The notes beneath the pieces are model-generated. The model did no database searches. It was not told the DNA's origin and was given only the letters and a program-made list of their open reading frames with translations. DNA of 19,525 nt from Candidatus Woesearchaeota archaeon. GTDB lineage: Archaea > Nanobdellota > Nanobdellia > Woesearchaeales > UBA11716. The DNA is taken from contig DUKR01000081.1 of assembly GCA_013329175.1 (NCBI GenBank), forward strand, positions 1 through 19,525, given 5' to 3'. A program made the translations under genes and the position numbers. Below, in pieces: positions 1 to 7,316 of the stretch (its first letter is position 1; each line of letters opens with the position of its first letter).

Positions 1-58
1 AAGTTACGCATTGGCTGTGGAAGTGATGTGAGGGGTGCTAATGCCTTTTCTCTAATGA

Positions 59-66
59 TTTTTTTT
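59..66 (+). terminator. Poly-T stop signal of an upstream transcript
   Basis: Eight consecutive T on the + strand follow an AT-rich stretch. Archaeal RNA polymerase can terminate at such runs without a hairpin. The upstream gene lies outside the window, so this is an inference. Confidence 0.35.
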
Positions 67-178
67 GAATGCGAGAGCTTTCCGCTAGTCTGCCTACCCA
101 TATCTCCCAAGGCTCCATACGCTGGCTGTCTCGATGGGCTTTTCAGGCTGGTGAATATGAATTACGCCGAATCGCAAT

Positions 179-187
179 CTTTTTAAC
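179..187 (+). promoter_or_regulatory. TATA-like box of the aglB operon
   Basis: TCTTTTTAA is centred about 31 nt before the aglB ATG at 214. Archaeal transcription starts about 25 nt after the TATA centre, so the mRNA would begin only a few bases before the start codon. The match is weaker than the TATA boxes of the later operons. Confidence 0.4.
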
Positions 188-213
188 AGGCTCACGTTCC
201 CCACGAGCAGAAA

Positions 214-3200
214 ATGGAAGAGCAACCCCCTGGGCAGGAAGGTGGAAAGTCTGTAGCGCTAAAAGAGGCTGTGCCTAAGCCAGAGGACGATGAGGACATC
301 AGTATTGACTTCTCAAAAATAAAGGCATTCTTCAGGGGGAAGAAAAAGGAAGGCGATAGCGGAGAGAGGAAGGTGAAGGCAGCATCAAAAGAGCCTGGCG
401 ATGAGGATGATGACCTGACCATTGACTTCTCAAAAATAAAGGCATTCTTCAAAAGAGATAAAGGAGGAGCAAAGGACGACAAAAAAGAGGATGACCTTGA
501 CATTGACTTCAGAAAGGTTGCTGGATTCATAACAGCAAAGCAGGCCATCTTAATCCCTATCTTAGTCATTCTTATTGCGGCATCAGCAAGCATCTATCTG
601 AGAGCCCAGCCTGCCTATCTTCCGATAACTGACCAGTGGGCAGAGCAGTCTCTCTACGCTGGCCTAAGAAACCAGATTGACCAAAAGGTGCAGCAGGAAT
701 ATCCAACACTTGCAGCACAATCAAGGCAGGCAAGGGTGCAGGCCGAGTACGAGCTGGTGCTCAAAAACGAGAAAGCAGCAATCCGCGCCCAGATAAAACA
801 GATATCAAACCAGTTCACTGAGAACTTTCAGGATTCTTCCGGCCAGACCTACCTGCTTGCAATTGATCCTTACTTTTGGTACAGGCAGGCAGGAAACATC
901 ATTGACCATGGCTATCCTGGTGATGAATTAAGGGACATCAGAACTGGCGAGCTTTGCAAAAGCCCCTCTGACACCTGTGTCAATTGGGACACCCACATGG
1001 AAGCGCCCCATGGCAGAGCCAACTTCCCTGACACCTTTCATGCCTATTTTGGCGCCTATCTCTACAAGGTTGTCATCGCATTCTCCCCCTCAACAAGCCT
1101 GATGACCGTATTTTTCTTCCTGTCACTCATCATAGGGACGCTTGCCGTCATCCCTGCATTCTTAATAGGCCGAAAAGTAGGCGGCAATATTAGCGGGTTC
1201 TTTGCATCCGTCATGGTCGCAATCCATCCTGCAATCCTCAACAGGACGGTTGCGGGATTCTCAGATACCGATGCCTACAACGTGTTCTTCCCCCTGCTTA
1301 TCAGCTGGCTTGTGCTTGAAGCGCTGAGCGCTAAGGGGTGGAAATGGAAGGTTTCATGGGCATCTTCTGCCGGCATTGCAAGCGGAGTATACAGTAGCGC
1401 TTGGGGCGGCTGGTGGTTCATCTTTGACTTCATCATTATCTCGCTTACGGGCTATACTATCTATTACCTCATCCTGCACAGGAAAGAGTTCAATGGGCTG
1501 CGGGGCATCATGAAAAATAAGCGCGCTGTGACAAACATCAGCGTACTGCTGATATTTTTTGTTGTATCCGCAGCAATGGTATCCCTCCTTTCAGGAGCGA
1601 ACCTCATTACTAATTCCATCATGGGGCCATCAGGCTTCTCCCAGATTAAGGATGTGGCTACCGAAAAAATCTGGCCTAACGTCCTCACAACAGTCGCAGA
1701 GCAGAATGAGCCGGGGATTGGCGGGATAGTTGCTCAGGTAGGCGGAAAGCTTCTTCTCTTTATCGCGCTGCTTGGCATGCTCGTGATGCTCAAACTAAGA
1801 TTCAGTTCTAAGCTGGATGTGTGGTTCCTGCTTGGTTCAGCTGCGTGGTATGTGGTGATTCTCAACATCAGCGGGCAAAGCATCCTTTCGCTGACCGTCC
1901 TGATGGCAGTTCCCATTGCAGCAAGGCTTATCATTGCGCTTGTTCTGGAAGACTATGATATTAGCCTTGAAGCAACTCTCCTTATGATCCTCTGGTTTCT
2001 TGCAACACTCTACGCCTCAACAAAAGGCATTAGGTGGATTCTCCTGCTGGTTCCTGCATTTGCCGTGGCATTTGGCGCCTGCGTCGCGGCAGCGCATTTT
2101 TATGCAACTGGCTTTCTCACTAAGAGCCTTCAAATCAACAAAAAAATTGCCAACGCATTGATGATAGTCATCCTCTGTTTTCTCCTCCTGAGCACATGGA
2201 GCGCTGCACGGGTTACCGCCCTCAACGAGATTCCAAGCATGAGTGATGCATGGTACAACGCCCTTGACAAGATTAACCGTGAGGCTGCGCCTGATGCCAT
2301 TATCACCTCATGGTGGGACTTTGGCCACTGGTTCAAGGCCATCGGCGACAGGGCGGTGACCTTTGATGGTGCATCGCAGGACACCCCTCAGGCGCACTGG
2401 GTGGGAAAGGCACTCCAGACAGGCGATGAGGATCTGGCAATTGGCATTTTGCGCATGCTTGACTGCGGAGCAAACAATGCATTCGATGCCCTCAACGCTG
2501 AGGTCAACGATACTGCGCGCTCCATTGAGTATCTTAACGGGATATTGCCCCTTGCCAGTGAAGGGGCAGACGAGGTGCTGGCAGGCCACGGCATAAGCAA
2601 GGAAACAAGGGAAAAAGTGCTTGCAAAAAGCCACTGCACTCCCCCTGATAACTACTTCATAACCTCAGACGACATGATTGGAAAGGCTGGGGTCTGGGCG
2701 CACTTTGGGCTCTGGGACTTCAATAAAGCCCAGATGTTCAACACCCTCAACAAAAAAGAATACAAGAGCAACAAGAGTGATTACATAGCACTGCTCAAAA
2801 GCAGGTTCAACTATTCCGAAGAGCAGGCTGAAGAGATGTACAGGCAGATAACCAGCCTTTCTGACAGTAAAACCGTCAATGATTGGATTTCTCCATGGCC
2901 TGGCTACGCATCAGACGTGAGGGGATGCAGTAAGGGCGGGAATGCGTCAACGCTTCGATGCGACCTGGGCAATGGCGCCTTCGCAGCAGTTGACCTTATC
3001 GAGATGGAGATACGCATCCCTACCCCGCAGGGAACCCAATGGCCTGCAAGTTTTGTCTATCCTACGGAAAGCGGCATAGAAGAAAAGAGGTATGAAAACG
3101 CAAGCATTGGCTTAAGCATCGTTCTCATCCCGACGGGAACGGACAGTTTCGCCAACATGTTCGTTTCTCAGGAGATTGCAAAATCAATGTTCACCCGCCT

Positions 3201-3408
3201 CTTTTTCATGGAGGGCCACGGCCTCTCCCACTTTGACAAGTTTGCAGATGAGACAAGCCTCACAAGGCAGCGGATCATCGTCTGGAAAGTGGATTGGGAT
3301 GGATTAGACAAAAATGTCCATCCCGCATTGCAGCCTATCGCCACTCTCCCTCCTGAGGATGCCATCGCTTCAGAAGGCAATAATACAGCAACAGGCAGCA
3401 CAGCATGA
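214..3408 (+). CDS. aglB: Oligosaccharyltransferase AglB/STT3 with repeated N-terminal tail
   Basis: A 1064-residue integral-membrane enzyme that moves a lipid-linked oligosaccharide onto asparagine in N-X-S/T sequons outside the cell. Family motifs are visible in order: the first acidic motif DPYFWY (D218), the second DxD motif DTD (351-353), a TIXE-like TVAE (493-496), the sequon-binding WWDFGHW (700-706) and a DK/MI-type DDMIGKAG (from 819). About a dozen membrane segments lie between residues 109 and about 670, followed by a large external domain. The roughly 108-residue tail before the first membrane segment is unusual: it is highly charged and carries three copies of a DxxIDFxK(I/V)xxF motif. 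The ATG at 214 includes all three copies and follows a TATA-like box. It overlaps the next gene by 4 nt (ATGA). Function is secure; the role of the tail is unknown. Confidence 0.95.
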   Translation: MEEQPPGQEGGKSVALKEAVPKPEDDEDISIDFSKIKAFFRGKKKEGDSGERKVKAASKEPGDEDDDLTIDFSKIKAFFKRDKGGAKDDKKEDDLDIDFRKVAGFITAKQAILIPILVILIAASASIYLRAQPAYLPITDQWAEQSLYAGLRNQIDQKVQQEYPTLAAQSRQARVQAEYELVLKNEKAAIRAQIKQISNQFTENFQDSSGQTYLLAIDPYFWYRQAGNIIDHGYPGDELRDIRTGELCKSPSDTCVNWDTHMEAPHGRANFPDTFHAYFGAYLYKVVIAFSPSTSLMTVFFFLSLIIGTLAVIPAFLIGRKVGGNISGFFASVMVAIHPAILNRTVAGFSDTDAYNVFFPLLISWLVLEALSAKGWKWKVSWASSAGIASGVYSSAWGGWWFIFDFIIISLTGYTIYYLILHRKEFNGLRGIMKNKRAVTNISVLLIFFVVSAAMVSLLSGANLITNSIMGPSGFSQIKDVATEKIWPNVLTTVAEQNEPGIGGIVAQVGGKLLLFIALLGMLVMLKLRFSSKLDVWFLLGSAAWYVVILNISGQSILSLTVLMAVPIAARLIIALVLEDYDISLEATLLMILWFLATLYASTKGIRWILLLVPAFAVAFGACVAAAHFYATGFLTKSLQINKKIANALMIVILCFLLLSTWSAARVTALNEIPSMSDAWYNALDKINREAAPDAIITSWWDFGHWFKAIGDRAVTFDGASQDTPQAHWVGKALQTGDEDLAIGILRMLDCGANNAFDALNAEVNDTARSIEYLNGILPLASEGADEVLAGHGISKETREKVLAKSHCTPPDNYFITSDDMIGKAGVWAHFGLWDFNKAQMFNTLNKKEYKSNKSDYIALLKSRFNYSEEQAEEMYRQITSLSDSKTVNDWISPWPGYASDVRGCSKGGNASTLRCDLGNGAFAAVDLIEMEIRIPTPQGTQWPASFVYPTESGIEEKRYENASIGLSIVLIPTGTDSFANMFVSQEIAKSMFTRLFFMEGHGLSHFDKFADETSLTRQRIIVWKVDWDGLDKNVHPALQPIATLPPEDAIASEGNNTATGSTA
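304..451 (+). repeat. In-frame direct repeat inside the aglB tail
   Basis: Positions 304-334 and 421-451 are identical over 31 bases and lie 117 bases (39 codons) apart. Both encode IDFSKIKAFF (residues 31-40 and 70-79). A diverged third copy, IDFRKVAGFI, is at residues 97-106 just before the first membrane segment. Identity at synonymous sites points to a recent duplication or gene conversion. Confidence 0.9.
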
Positions 3409-4064
3409 GCACGCAAGAATGGGTAGTCATTCCCGCCTACAATGAGGCCGGGCGCATCGGCGGTGTTCTGGAAAAGGTAAAGAAACACGCACAAAACGTT
3501 ATCGTTGTTGATGACGGCTCACGGGACAAGACAAGCCATGAGGCAGAAGAGCATGCAGTCATTGCCTTGCGCCACGCCGTCAACCTTGGAAAAGGTGCAG
3601 CGCTCAAGACAGGCTGCGATTACGCAGTAAAGAACGGAGCACTGCGCATGGTCGTGCTTGATGCCGATGCCCAGCACAACCCTGAGCACATCCCTGCATT
3701 CTTCAGCGCACTTGCGCACCATGACATTGTCTTCAGCTACCGCAAGAGAACAAAAGCAATGCCTGCAGTGCTTCGCTTCGGCAACTGGTTCATCTCCTCA
3801 GCAGCAACCTTATTATATGGCATCAGGCTACGGGACACCCAGTGCGGCTATAGGGCATTTACAGAAGGAGCATACAAAAGAATCAGGTGGTCAGCAAGCG
3901 ATTACAGCATGGAATCTGAAATGATTGCAAACGCAGGCAAGCAGAAGCTGCGCTATGCTGAGCTTCCCATTGAAACCATTTACGCTGACAGGTACAAAGG
4001 GACAACAATCCTTGATGGAATAAAGATAGTCATAAACATGCTATGGTGGAGGCTGACGCGATAA
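3405..4064 (+). CDS. Family-2 glycosyltransferase, polyprenyl-phosphate sugar synthase type
   Basis: A 219-residue GT-A fold glycosyltransferase. It shows the nucleotide-binding start VIPAYNEAGRIGG (8-20), the VVDDGSRD segment (34-41) and the metal-binding DADAQHNP (86-93), then the conserved DTQCGYRAF. This pattern fits enzymes that transfer a hexose from a nucleotide sugar to dolichyl or polyprenyl phosphate (DPM1/DPG1-like). No membrane segment is obvious, so it probably acts at the inner face of the membrane. It overlaps the aglB stop by 4 nt and abuts the DUF2304 gene, so the three are probably co-transcribed and co-translated. A role in supplying or building the AglB lipid-linked donor is inferred; donor sugar and acceptor cannot be read from the sequence. 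Confidence 0.88.
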   Translation: MSTQEWVVIPAYNEAGRIGGVLEKVKKHAQNVIVVDDGSRDKTSHEAEEHAVIALRHAVNLGKGAALKTGCDYAVKNGALRMVVLDADAQHNPEHIPAFFSALAHHDIVFSYRKRTKAMPAVLRFGNWFISSAATLLYGIRLRDTQCGYRAFTEGAYKRIRWSASDYSMESEMIANAGKQKLRYAELPIETIYADRYKGTTILDGIKIVINMLWWRLTR

Positions 4065-4436
4065 ATGGCAGAGCTTTTAGGCATTCAGGTCATAGGGTCA
4101 TTGTTTGGCATCTTCATGGTGTACTACAGCTTTCTCCAGTACAAGCGCAAAGAGATTTCAGGCAGGGAATACATCTTATGGCTCACCCTGTGGGTAATCT
4201 TCATCCTTGTAGCCATTTTCCCTGGATGGCTTGACCCCTTCACCGCAAGAATAGGCTTCATCAGGACATTTGACTTCCTTGTCCTTGTCGGGTTTATGTT
4301 CTTAACTGGCCTGCTGGTATACACCTATGCAAAGCTTCGTAAGACCCAAAGCAAGCTTGAAGAGCTGGTCAGAAAAATTGCGATACAGACTGCAAAAAAG
4401 CAGGACTCGCCTGAACAGCCTTCTGAGAAAGATTAA
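4065..4436 (+). CDS. DUF2304 small membrane protein
   Basis: A 123-residue protein with three predicted membrane helices (about 4-25, 36-56 and 69-90) followed by a charged, coiled-coil-like cytoplasmic tail (KLEELVRKIA and on). Size and layout match DUF2304, a family commonly encoded directly after a GT2 gene in archaea and bacteria. Its ATG is the base right after the TAA of the glycosyltransferase, so translational coupling is likely. It may anchor the soluble GT2 at the membrane, or help present or flip the lipid-linked sugar; this is inferred from context, as no catalytic motif is visible. Confidence 0.8.
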   Translation: MAELLGIQVIGSLFGIFMVYYSFLQYKRKEISGREYILWLTLWVIFILVAIFPGWLDPFTARIGFIRTFDFLVLVGFMFLTGLLVYTYAKLRKTQSKLEELVRKIAIQTAKKQDSPEQPSEKD

Positions 4437-4484
4437 ATGTTCACTTTACAAAAGCGGGTGAATCTGAGGACACAACCAAAACTA

Positions 4485-4490
4485 TTTTTT
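4485..4490 (+). terminator. Poly-T terminator of the aglB operon
   Basis: Six T in the context ACTATTTTTTCTTCC, about 50 nt after the DUF2304 stop codon. This is a plausible archaeal intrinsic stop signal, with no strong hairpin in front of it. Confidence 0.4.
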
Positions 4491-4660
4491 CTTCCAAAAG
4501 AAACCTGCCAAAAAAACAGTCAAAAAAAAGGCCAATAGCTATGTTTTCCTCGCTTCTGTTATTTCTCCTTTTATTCACGATGAGCGTGCACTTGGAAATT
4601 CGGTTGTGCGCTGCAAAGCCGCCCATCCTCCATACACGCATGCACAGCACGTAATTAGCT

Positions 4661-4889
4661 GATGGCTGCCTGCATTTCTTTCTTCAGCGTTTTTCACTCG
4701 TTCCAGCAGAAAACCTGTGTGCCGTCAATTCTGCGAGCATGTATAACGTTGTGAGAGCGAAGGGAGGAGGGGGATGCCCCATCTGGGGATACTCCTCATC
4801 GTCCCGCTTCATCTCAATGCGAGCAGACGACACACATACGGTTTTCTGCTCGAGTGAAAAACGCCAACGAAAACGCCAAGGCCTTCATC
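4661..4889. repeat. Long imperfect palindrome; MITE-like or structured RNA candidate
   Basis: Paired arm segments, outside to inside: GCGTTTTTCACTCG (4687-4700) with its exact complement at 4851-4864; AGCAGAAAACC (4705-4715) with 4840-4850; GTGTGcCGTC (4717-4726) with 4826-4835, one mismatch; TCTGCgaGCAT (4730-4740) with ATGCgaGCAGA (4817-4827), where the unpaired GA faces GA; GAGGAG (4764-4769) with CTCCTC (4792-4797); and a tip of CCCC-ATCT-GGGG (4777-4788). The core spans about 178 bp, and weaker symmetry continues to about 4661 and 4889. I found no clear target-site duplication and no coding frame. It may be a miniature inverted-repeat element or the gene of a rod-shaped RNA. Confidence 0.8.
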
Positions 4890-4953
4890 ACCGATACAGA
4901 GAAATGCCACAACAATCGCTTCAGGAAGTGAAGTATTCCAATGCTTGAGAATG

Positions 4954-4961
4954 CTTAAATA
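4954..4961 (+). promoter_or_regulatory. TATA box for the nucleotidyltransferase gene pair
   Basis: CTTAAATA is centred about 27 nt before the ATG at 4985. Initiation about 25 nt downstream would fall at or next to the start codon, giving a leaderless mRNA. Confidence 0.6.
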
Positions 4962-4984
4962 GCCCATAAGCAATTGCCATCATC

Positions 4985-5536
4985 ATGGAAAGCGAGCGGG
5001 ATGTGCTTGATGTATTTGCCCTGAAATTTGCAGGCATTACAGGTAAGTACGGCAACTACATCATCGTTTCAGGATTTGTTGCAATTGCTTCAGGAAGGAC
5101 ACGTGGCACTGAAGACATTGACATGATAATGGAAAGGATAAGCAGGGAAACCTTCAGAAAATTGCATGCTGACCTTGTAAAAAACGGGTTCCTGTGCTTT
5201 CAGGGGGATTCTGCTGATATGCTCTATGATGAGTATCTTGCACAGAATAACTCACTGCGGTATGCTGAGGATGGAGAAACCCTTCCTCAGATGGAGATGA
5301 AGCTTGCAAAAGACCCGCTCGACGCCTACCAGCTCAAAACCAGGATAAAACTGAAATTCACTGGCCTTGGCCTGTGGTTTTCAAACATCAATGTCAATAT
5401 TGCGTTCAAGGAGCATTACCTGAAGTCACCCAAGGATATGGAAGATGCAAAGCACTTACGGATTGTTTACAAAGAAATGGTTTCAGAAGAAGAGATACGG
5501 GCAGTTATCAGGCTAATAGACAGGTATAGGCCATGA
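4985..5536 (+). CDS. Nucleotidyltransferase-fold protein (AbiEii/MenA-like)
   Basis: A 183-residue protein. The N-terminal half has the Pol-beta-type nucleotidyltransferase signature: a glycine turn IVSGFVAIASGR (27-38) followed by TEDIDMIM, giving the metal-binding pair D44 and D46. Stand-alone proteins of this kind are often toxins of AbiE/MenAT-type systems or uncharacterised tRNA/nucleotide transferases. The usual third carboxylate, expected on a later strand, is not obvious: the candidate strand reads NINVNIAF, with Asn where Asp is common. Activity may therefore be altered. It is transcribed from its own TATA box and overlaps the following 61-codon gene by 4 nt. The fold is fairly sure; substrate and biological role are unknown. 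Confidence 0.7.
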   Translation: MESERDVLDVFALKFAGITGKYGNYIIVSGFVAIASGRTRGTEDIDMIMERISRETFRKLHADLVKNGFLCFQGDSADMLYDEYLAQNNSLRYAEDGETLPQMEMKLAKDPLDAYQLKTRIKLKFTGLGLWFSNINVNIAFKEHYLKSPKDMEDAKHLRIVYKEMVSEEEIRAVIRLIDRYRP

Positions 5537-5718
5537 AGACTTCAAGAGAGCAACACCTGGAATCATGGGCAGAATATGTCATGACCCATCCTGAATGGAA
5601 GCTCAGGCACACAAGATTCATCAATGCCCTTTTTGCAAAGCACCGCAACATTGTCCGGAAATTGCGGCAGCAGGAGGGCGGTGAAGAGAAGATGCGGGCT
5701 CTTGGGTGGATACGGTAA
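5533..5718 (+). CDS. Small basic protein of unknown function, coupled to the NTase
   Basis: Sixty-one residues, rich in Arg, Lys, His and Trp (for example HPEWKLRHTRFINALF), predicted mostly helical, with no membrane segment and no family I recognise. Its ATG overlaps the stop of the nucleotidyltransferase gene (ATGA), so the two are probably made together and may act as a complex. By arrangement it could be the antitoxin or partner subunit of an NTase-based toxin-antitoxin pair. It does not look like AbiEi, which is larger with a winged helix. The frame supports a real gene mainly through the tight coupling. Confidence 0.6.
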   Translation: MKTSREQHLESWAEYVMTHPEWKLRHTRFINALFAKHRNIVRKLRQQEGGEEKMRALGWIR

Positions 5719-5771
5719 TATTAATGTGGCAGGCAAGCTTCAGAAAGGTGAAGGGGTAAGGGATTCCAATA

Positions 5772-5780
5772 CTTTTTTAT
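5772..5780 (+). promoter_or_regulatory. TATA box of the GT4-cupin-heptose operon
   Basis: CTTTTTTAT is centred about 28 nt before the ATG at 5804. It would give a leaderless transcript and supports 5804, not an upstream ATG, as the start of the first gene. The same T run could also terminate the preceding transcript. Confidence 0.55.
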
Positions 5781-5803
5781 TCCTCTCCGCTACTTCCCTG
5801 CAC

Positions 5804-6928
5804 ATGAAACTCCTCTTCATCCTCGAGAACTTCCACCCCCACATTGGTGGAGTAGAGACACTTTTTCGCAACCTCACCGCAGGCCTTGCAAAAGAAGGGC
5901 ATGAAGTAACGGTACTGACACATAAGCTTGCAGGAACGCTATACGAGGAAATAATTGAGGGCGTCAGAATCATACGAGTGCCCTGCCTTGACAGCCGCTA
6001 CCTCTTCTCCTTTGCTGCAATCCCCATGGCGATACGGCTGGCTAAACATGCAGACATTATCCATACCACAACCTATAACGCAGCGCTACCCGCGCTCATC
6101 GCCGCAAAAATAGGAAAAAAGCCATCACTCATCACCATCCACGAAATACTGGGAGAGCACTGGGGGCGCTTCACAGGCATGCCTCTCCTTTCTGCTGCCA
6201 TGCACCAGTGGATTGAAAAAAGGATAGCAAGAGCACGATTTGACAGCTACATCGCAGTCTCAGAAAGTACCATGCGCCAATTGCTGGAAGCAAACCCTAA
6301 AGCTAGGGTATCCGTTATCTACAACAGTATTGACCACGCTCATTTCCATCCGGAGCTGCACGATGGCAGCAGCATCCGGGATGAGCTTGGTCTTGCCAAT
6401 AATTTTGTCTGCCTCACCTACGGAAGGCCTGGCATAACAAAAGGCATCGAACACGTCATTGATGCAGCTTCATTAATAGCAAAGGCTGTCCCCTCTGCAA
6501 AGCTTGTGCTCATCCTCAGCAAATCCCCCCTTAGCCGGTACATTGAGATGAAGCAACGGATAGAAAAAAGCCCTGCAAGGGATGCAATCCTGCTGCTTGA
6601 GCCAAAACCCTACCCTGACCTTCCAAGATACATCAAGGCAGCAGACTGCGTCATCGTGCCTTCTCTTACCGAAGGCTTTGGCTACACTGCAGCAGAAGCC
6701 TCTTCCCTGCTGGTCCCTGTAGTCGCCTCCAACACCACATCCCTTCCTGAGGTCGTCTCAGGAAAGCACGTCCTTGTTGAGCCTGGCAGCGCAAAAGCAA
6801 TTGCACAGGGAGTGCTGAAGATATACCGCAAAGAGCACGATGAGGTCGCCAGGAAAACGTTCACCATAGGTGACTGCGTGAAAAATTATATAAAAGCCTA
6901 TCGGGAGCTTATCGAGGAAAAAAGGTAG
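5804..6928 (+). CDS. Family-4 glycosyltransferase (GT-B fold)
   Basis: A retaining glycosyltransferase of 374 residues. The N-terminal domain starts MKLLFILENFHPHIGGVE with the acceptor-side glycine-rich loop GGVE. The C-terminal donor domain has the E-x7-E signature in EGFGYTAAE (E290 and E298) followed by PVVAS. No membrane segment is seen; enzymes of this type work at the inner face of the membrane on lipid-linked acceptors. The frame stays open upstream to an ATG at 5624, but those extra 60 codons overlap the preceding gene and lack family similarity, while 5804 begins exactly at the conserved first strand and sits 28 nt after a TATA box. It is the first gene of a five-gene operon with heptose genes. 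Donor sugar is unknown. Confidence 0.9.
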   Translation: MKLLFILENFHPHIGGVETLFRNLTAGLAKEGHEVTVLTHKLAGTLYEEIIEGVRIIRVPCLDSRYLFSFAAIPMAIRLAKHADIIHTTTYNAALPALIAAKIGKKPSLITIHEILGEHWGRFTGMPLLSAAMHQWIEKRIARARFDSYIAVSESTMRQLLEANPKARVSVIYNSIDHAHFHPELHDGSSIRDELGLANNFVCLTYGRPGITKGIEHVIDAASLIAKAVPSAKLVLILSKSPLSRYIEMKQRIEKSPARDAILLLEPKPYPDLPRYIKAADCVIVPSLTEGFGYTAAEASSLLVPVVASNTTSLPEVVSGKHVLVEPGSAKAIAQGVLKIYRKEHDEVARKTFTIGDCVKNYIKAYRELIEEKR

Positions 6929-6933
6929 ACCCT

Positions 6934-7314
6934 ATGGACAAGGCTAACATCAGGGAAGTCCCAAAAGTATGGGGAAAGGAAATTTGGATTGTCAACAACG
7001 AGAAATACTGCGGCAAGAAGCTTATCCTCAACAGGGGATTTCGCTGCTCAATCCATCATCATAAGCTCAAGGAGGAGACATTCTATGTCGAATCAGGGAA
7101 AGTCCTGATGGAATTTGGAAAGGATGCCAAAGAAAGGATGATTCTCTCTAAAGGGGACGCCGTCCACCTCGCTCCAAATACATGGCACCGTTTCACTGGC
7201 CTTGAAGATGCAGAGATATTTGAGTTCTCAACCCAGCACCTTGAAGAAGATTCCTACCGTACTGAAAAAAGCGGAAAAGTGGACCTAAAGACACTGGATA
7301 TGAGGGAGCAATAA
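6934..7314 (+). CDS. Single-domain cupin, mannose-6-phosphate-isomerase-like
   Basis: A 126-residue cupin. Motif 1 fits the consensus G(X)5HXH(X)4E(X)6G exactly, with metal ligands H41, H43 and E48. Motif 2 is PNTWHRF with ligand H85. The family nearest in layout is the cupin domain of type-II phosphomannose isomerases and related sugar-phosphate isomerases or sugar-nucleotide-pathway cupins. It lies 5 nt after the GT4 gene and 2 nt before the HldD-type gene, so it belongs to the same transcript. Because no gmhA is present here, an aldose-ketose isomerase role on sedoheptulose 7-phosphate or fructose/mannose 6-phosphate is an attractive inference. A regulatory or non-catalytic sugar-binding cupin cannot be excluded. 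Confidence 0.8.
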   Translation: MDKANIREVPKVWGKEIWIVNNEKYCGKKLILNRGFRCSIHHHKLKEETFYVESGKVLMEFGKDAKERMILSKGDAVHLAPNTWHRFTGLEDAEIFEFSTQHLEEDSYRTEKSGKVDLKTLDMREQ

Positions 7315-7316
7315 AG

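Larger units (their letters stand above)
1..213. other. Left-edge non-coding stretch upstream of aglB
   Basis: I see no convincing gene in these 213 bases; the open frames have no recognisable protein character. There is a run of eight T at 59-66, which could end a transcript entering from the left, and a TATA-like TCTTTTTAA about 30 nt before the aglB start. Confidence 0.5.
4437..4984. other. Gene-free region with terminator, long palindrome and promoter
   Basis: These 548 bases hold no frame I trust. Contents from left to right are a T6 run at 4485-4490, a large imperfect inverted repeat with core 4687-4864, a short tandem AAAACGCCAA at about 4857-4880, and a TATA box at 4954-4961 serving the gene at 4985. 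Confidence 0.7.

Noticed and set aside
192..593. 133-codon frame on the - strand opposite the AglB tail
   Set aside because: Ser/Phe-rich repeats such as FIFEKS are the mirror of the repeated acidic/basic AglB tail; AglB on the + strand explains the region.
4441..4650. 69-codon - strand frame after DUF2304
   Set aside because: No family resemblance, and it lies across the poly-T terminator with no promoter or coupled gene.
5762..5773. ATTCCAATxCTT shared upstream of 4985 and 5804
   Set aside because: Eleven of twelve bases in two promoters is too short to separate from chance without more copies.
5624..5803. Upstream extension of the GT4 gene
   Set aside because: It overlaps the 61-codon gene in another frame and runs through the TATA box; the conserved domain starts at 5804.
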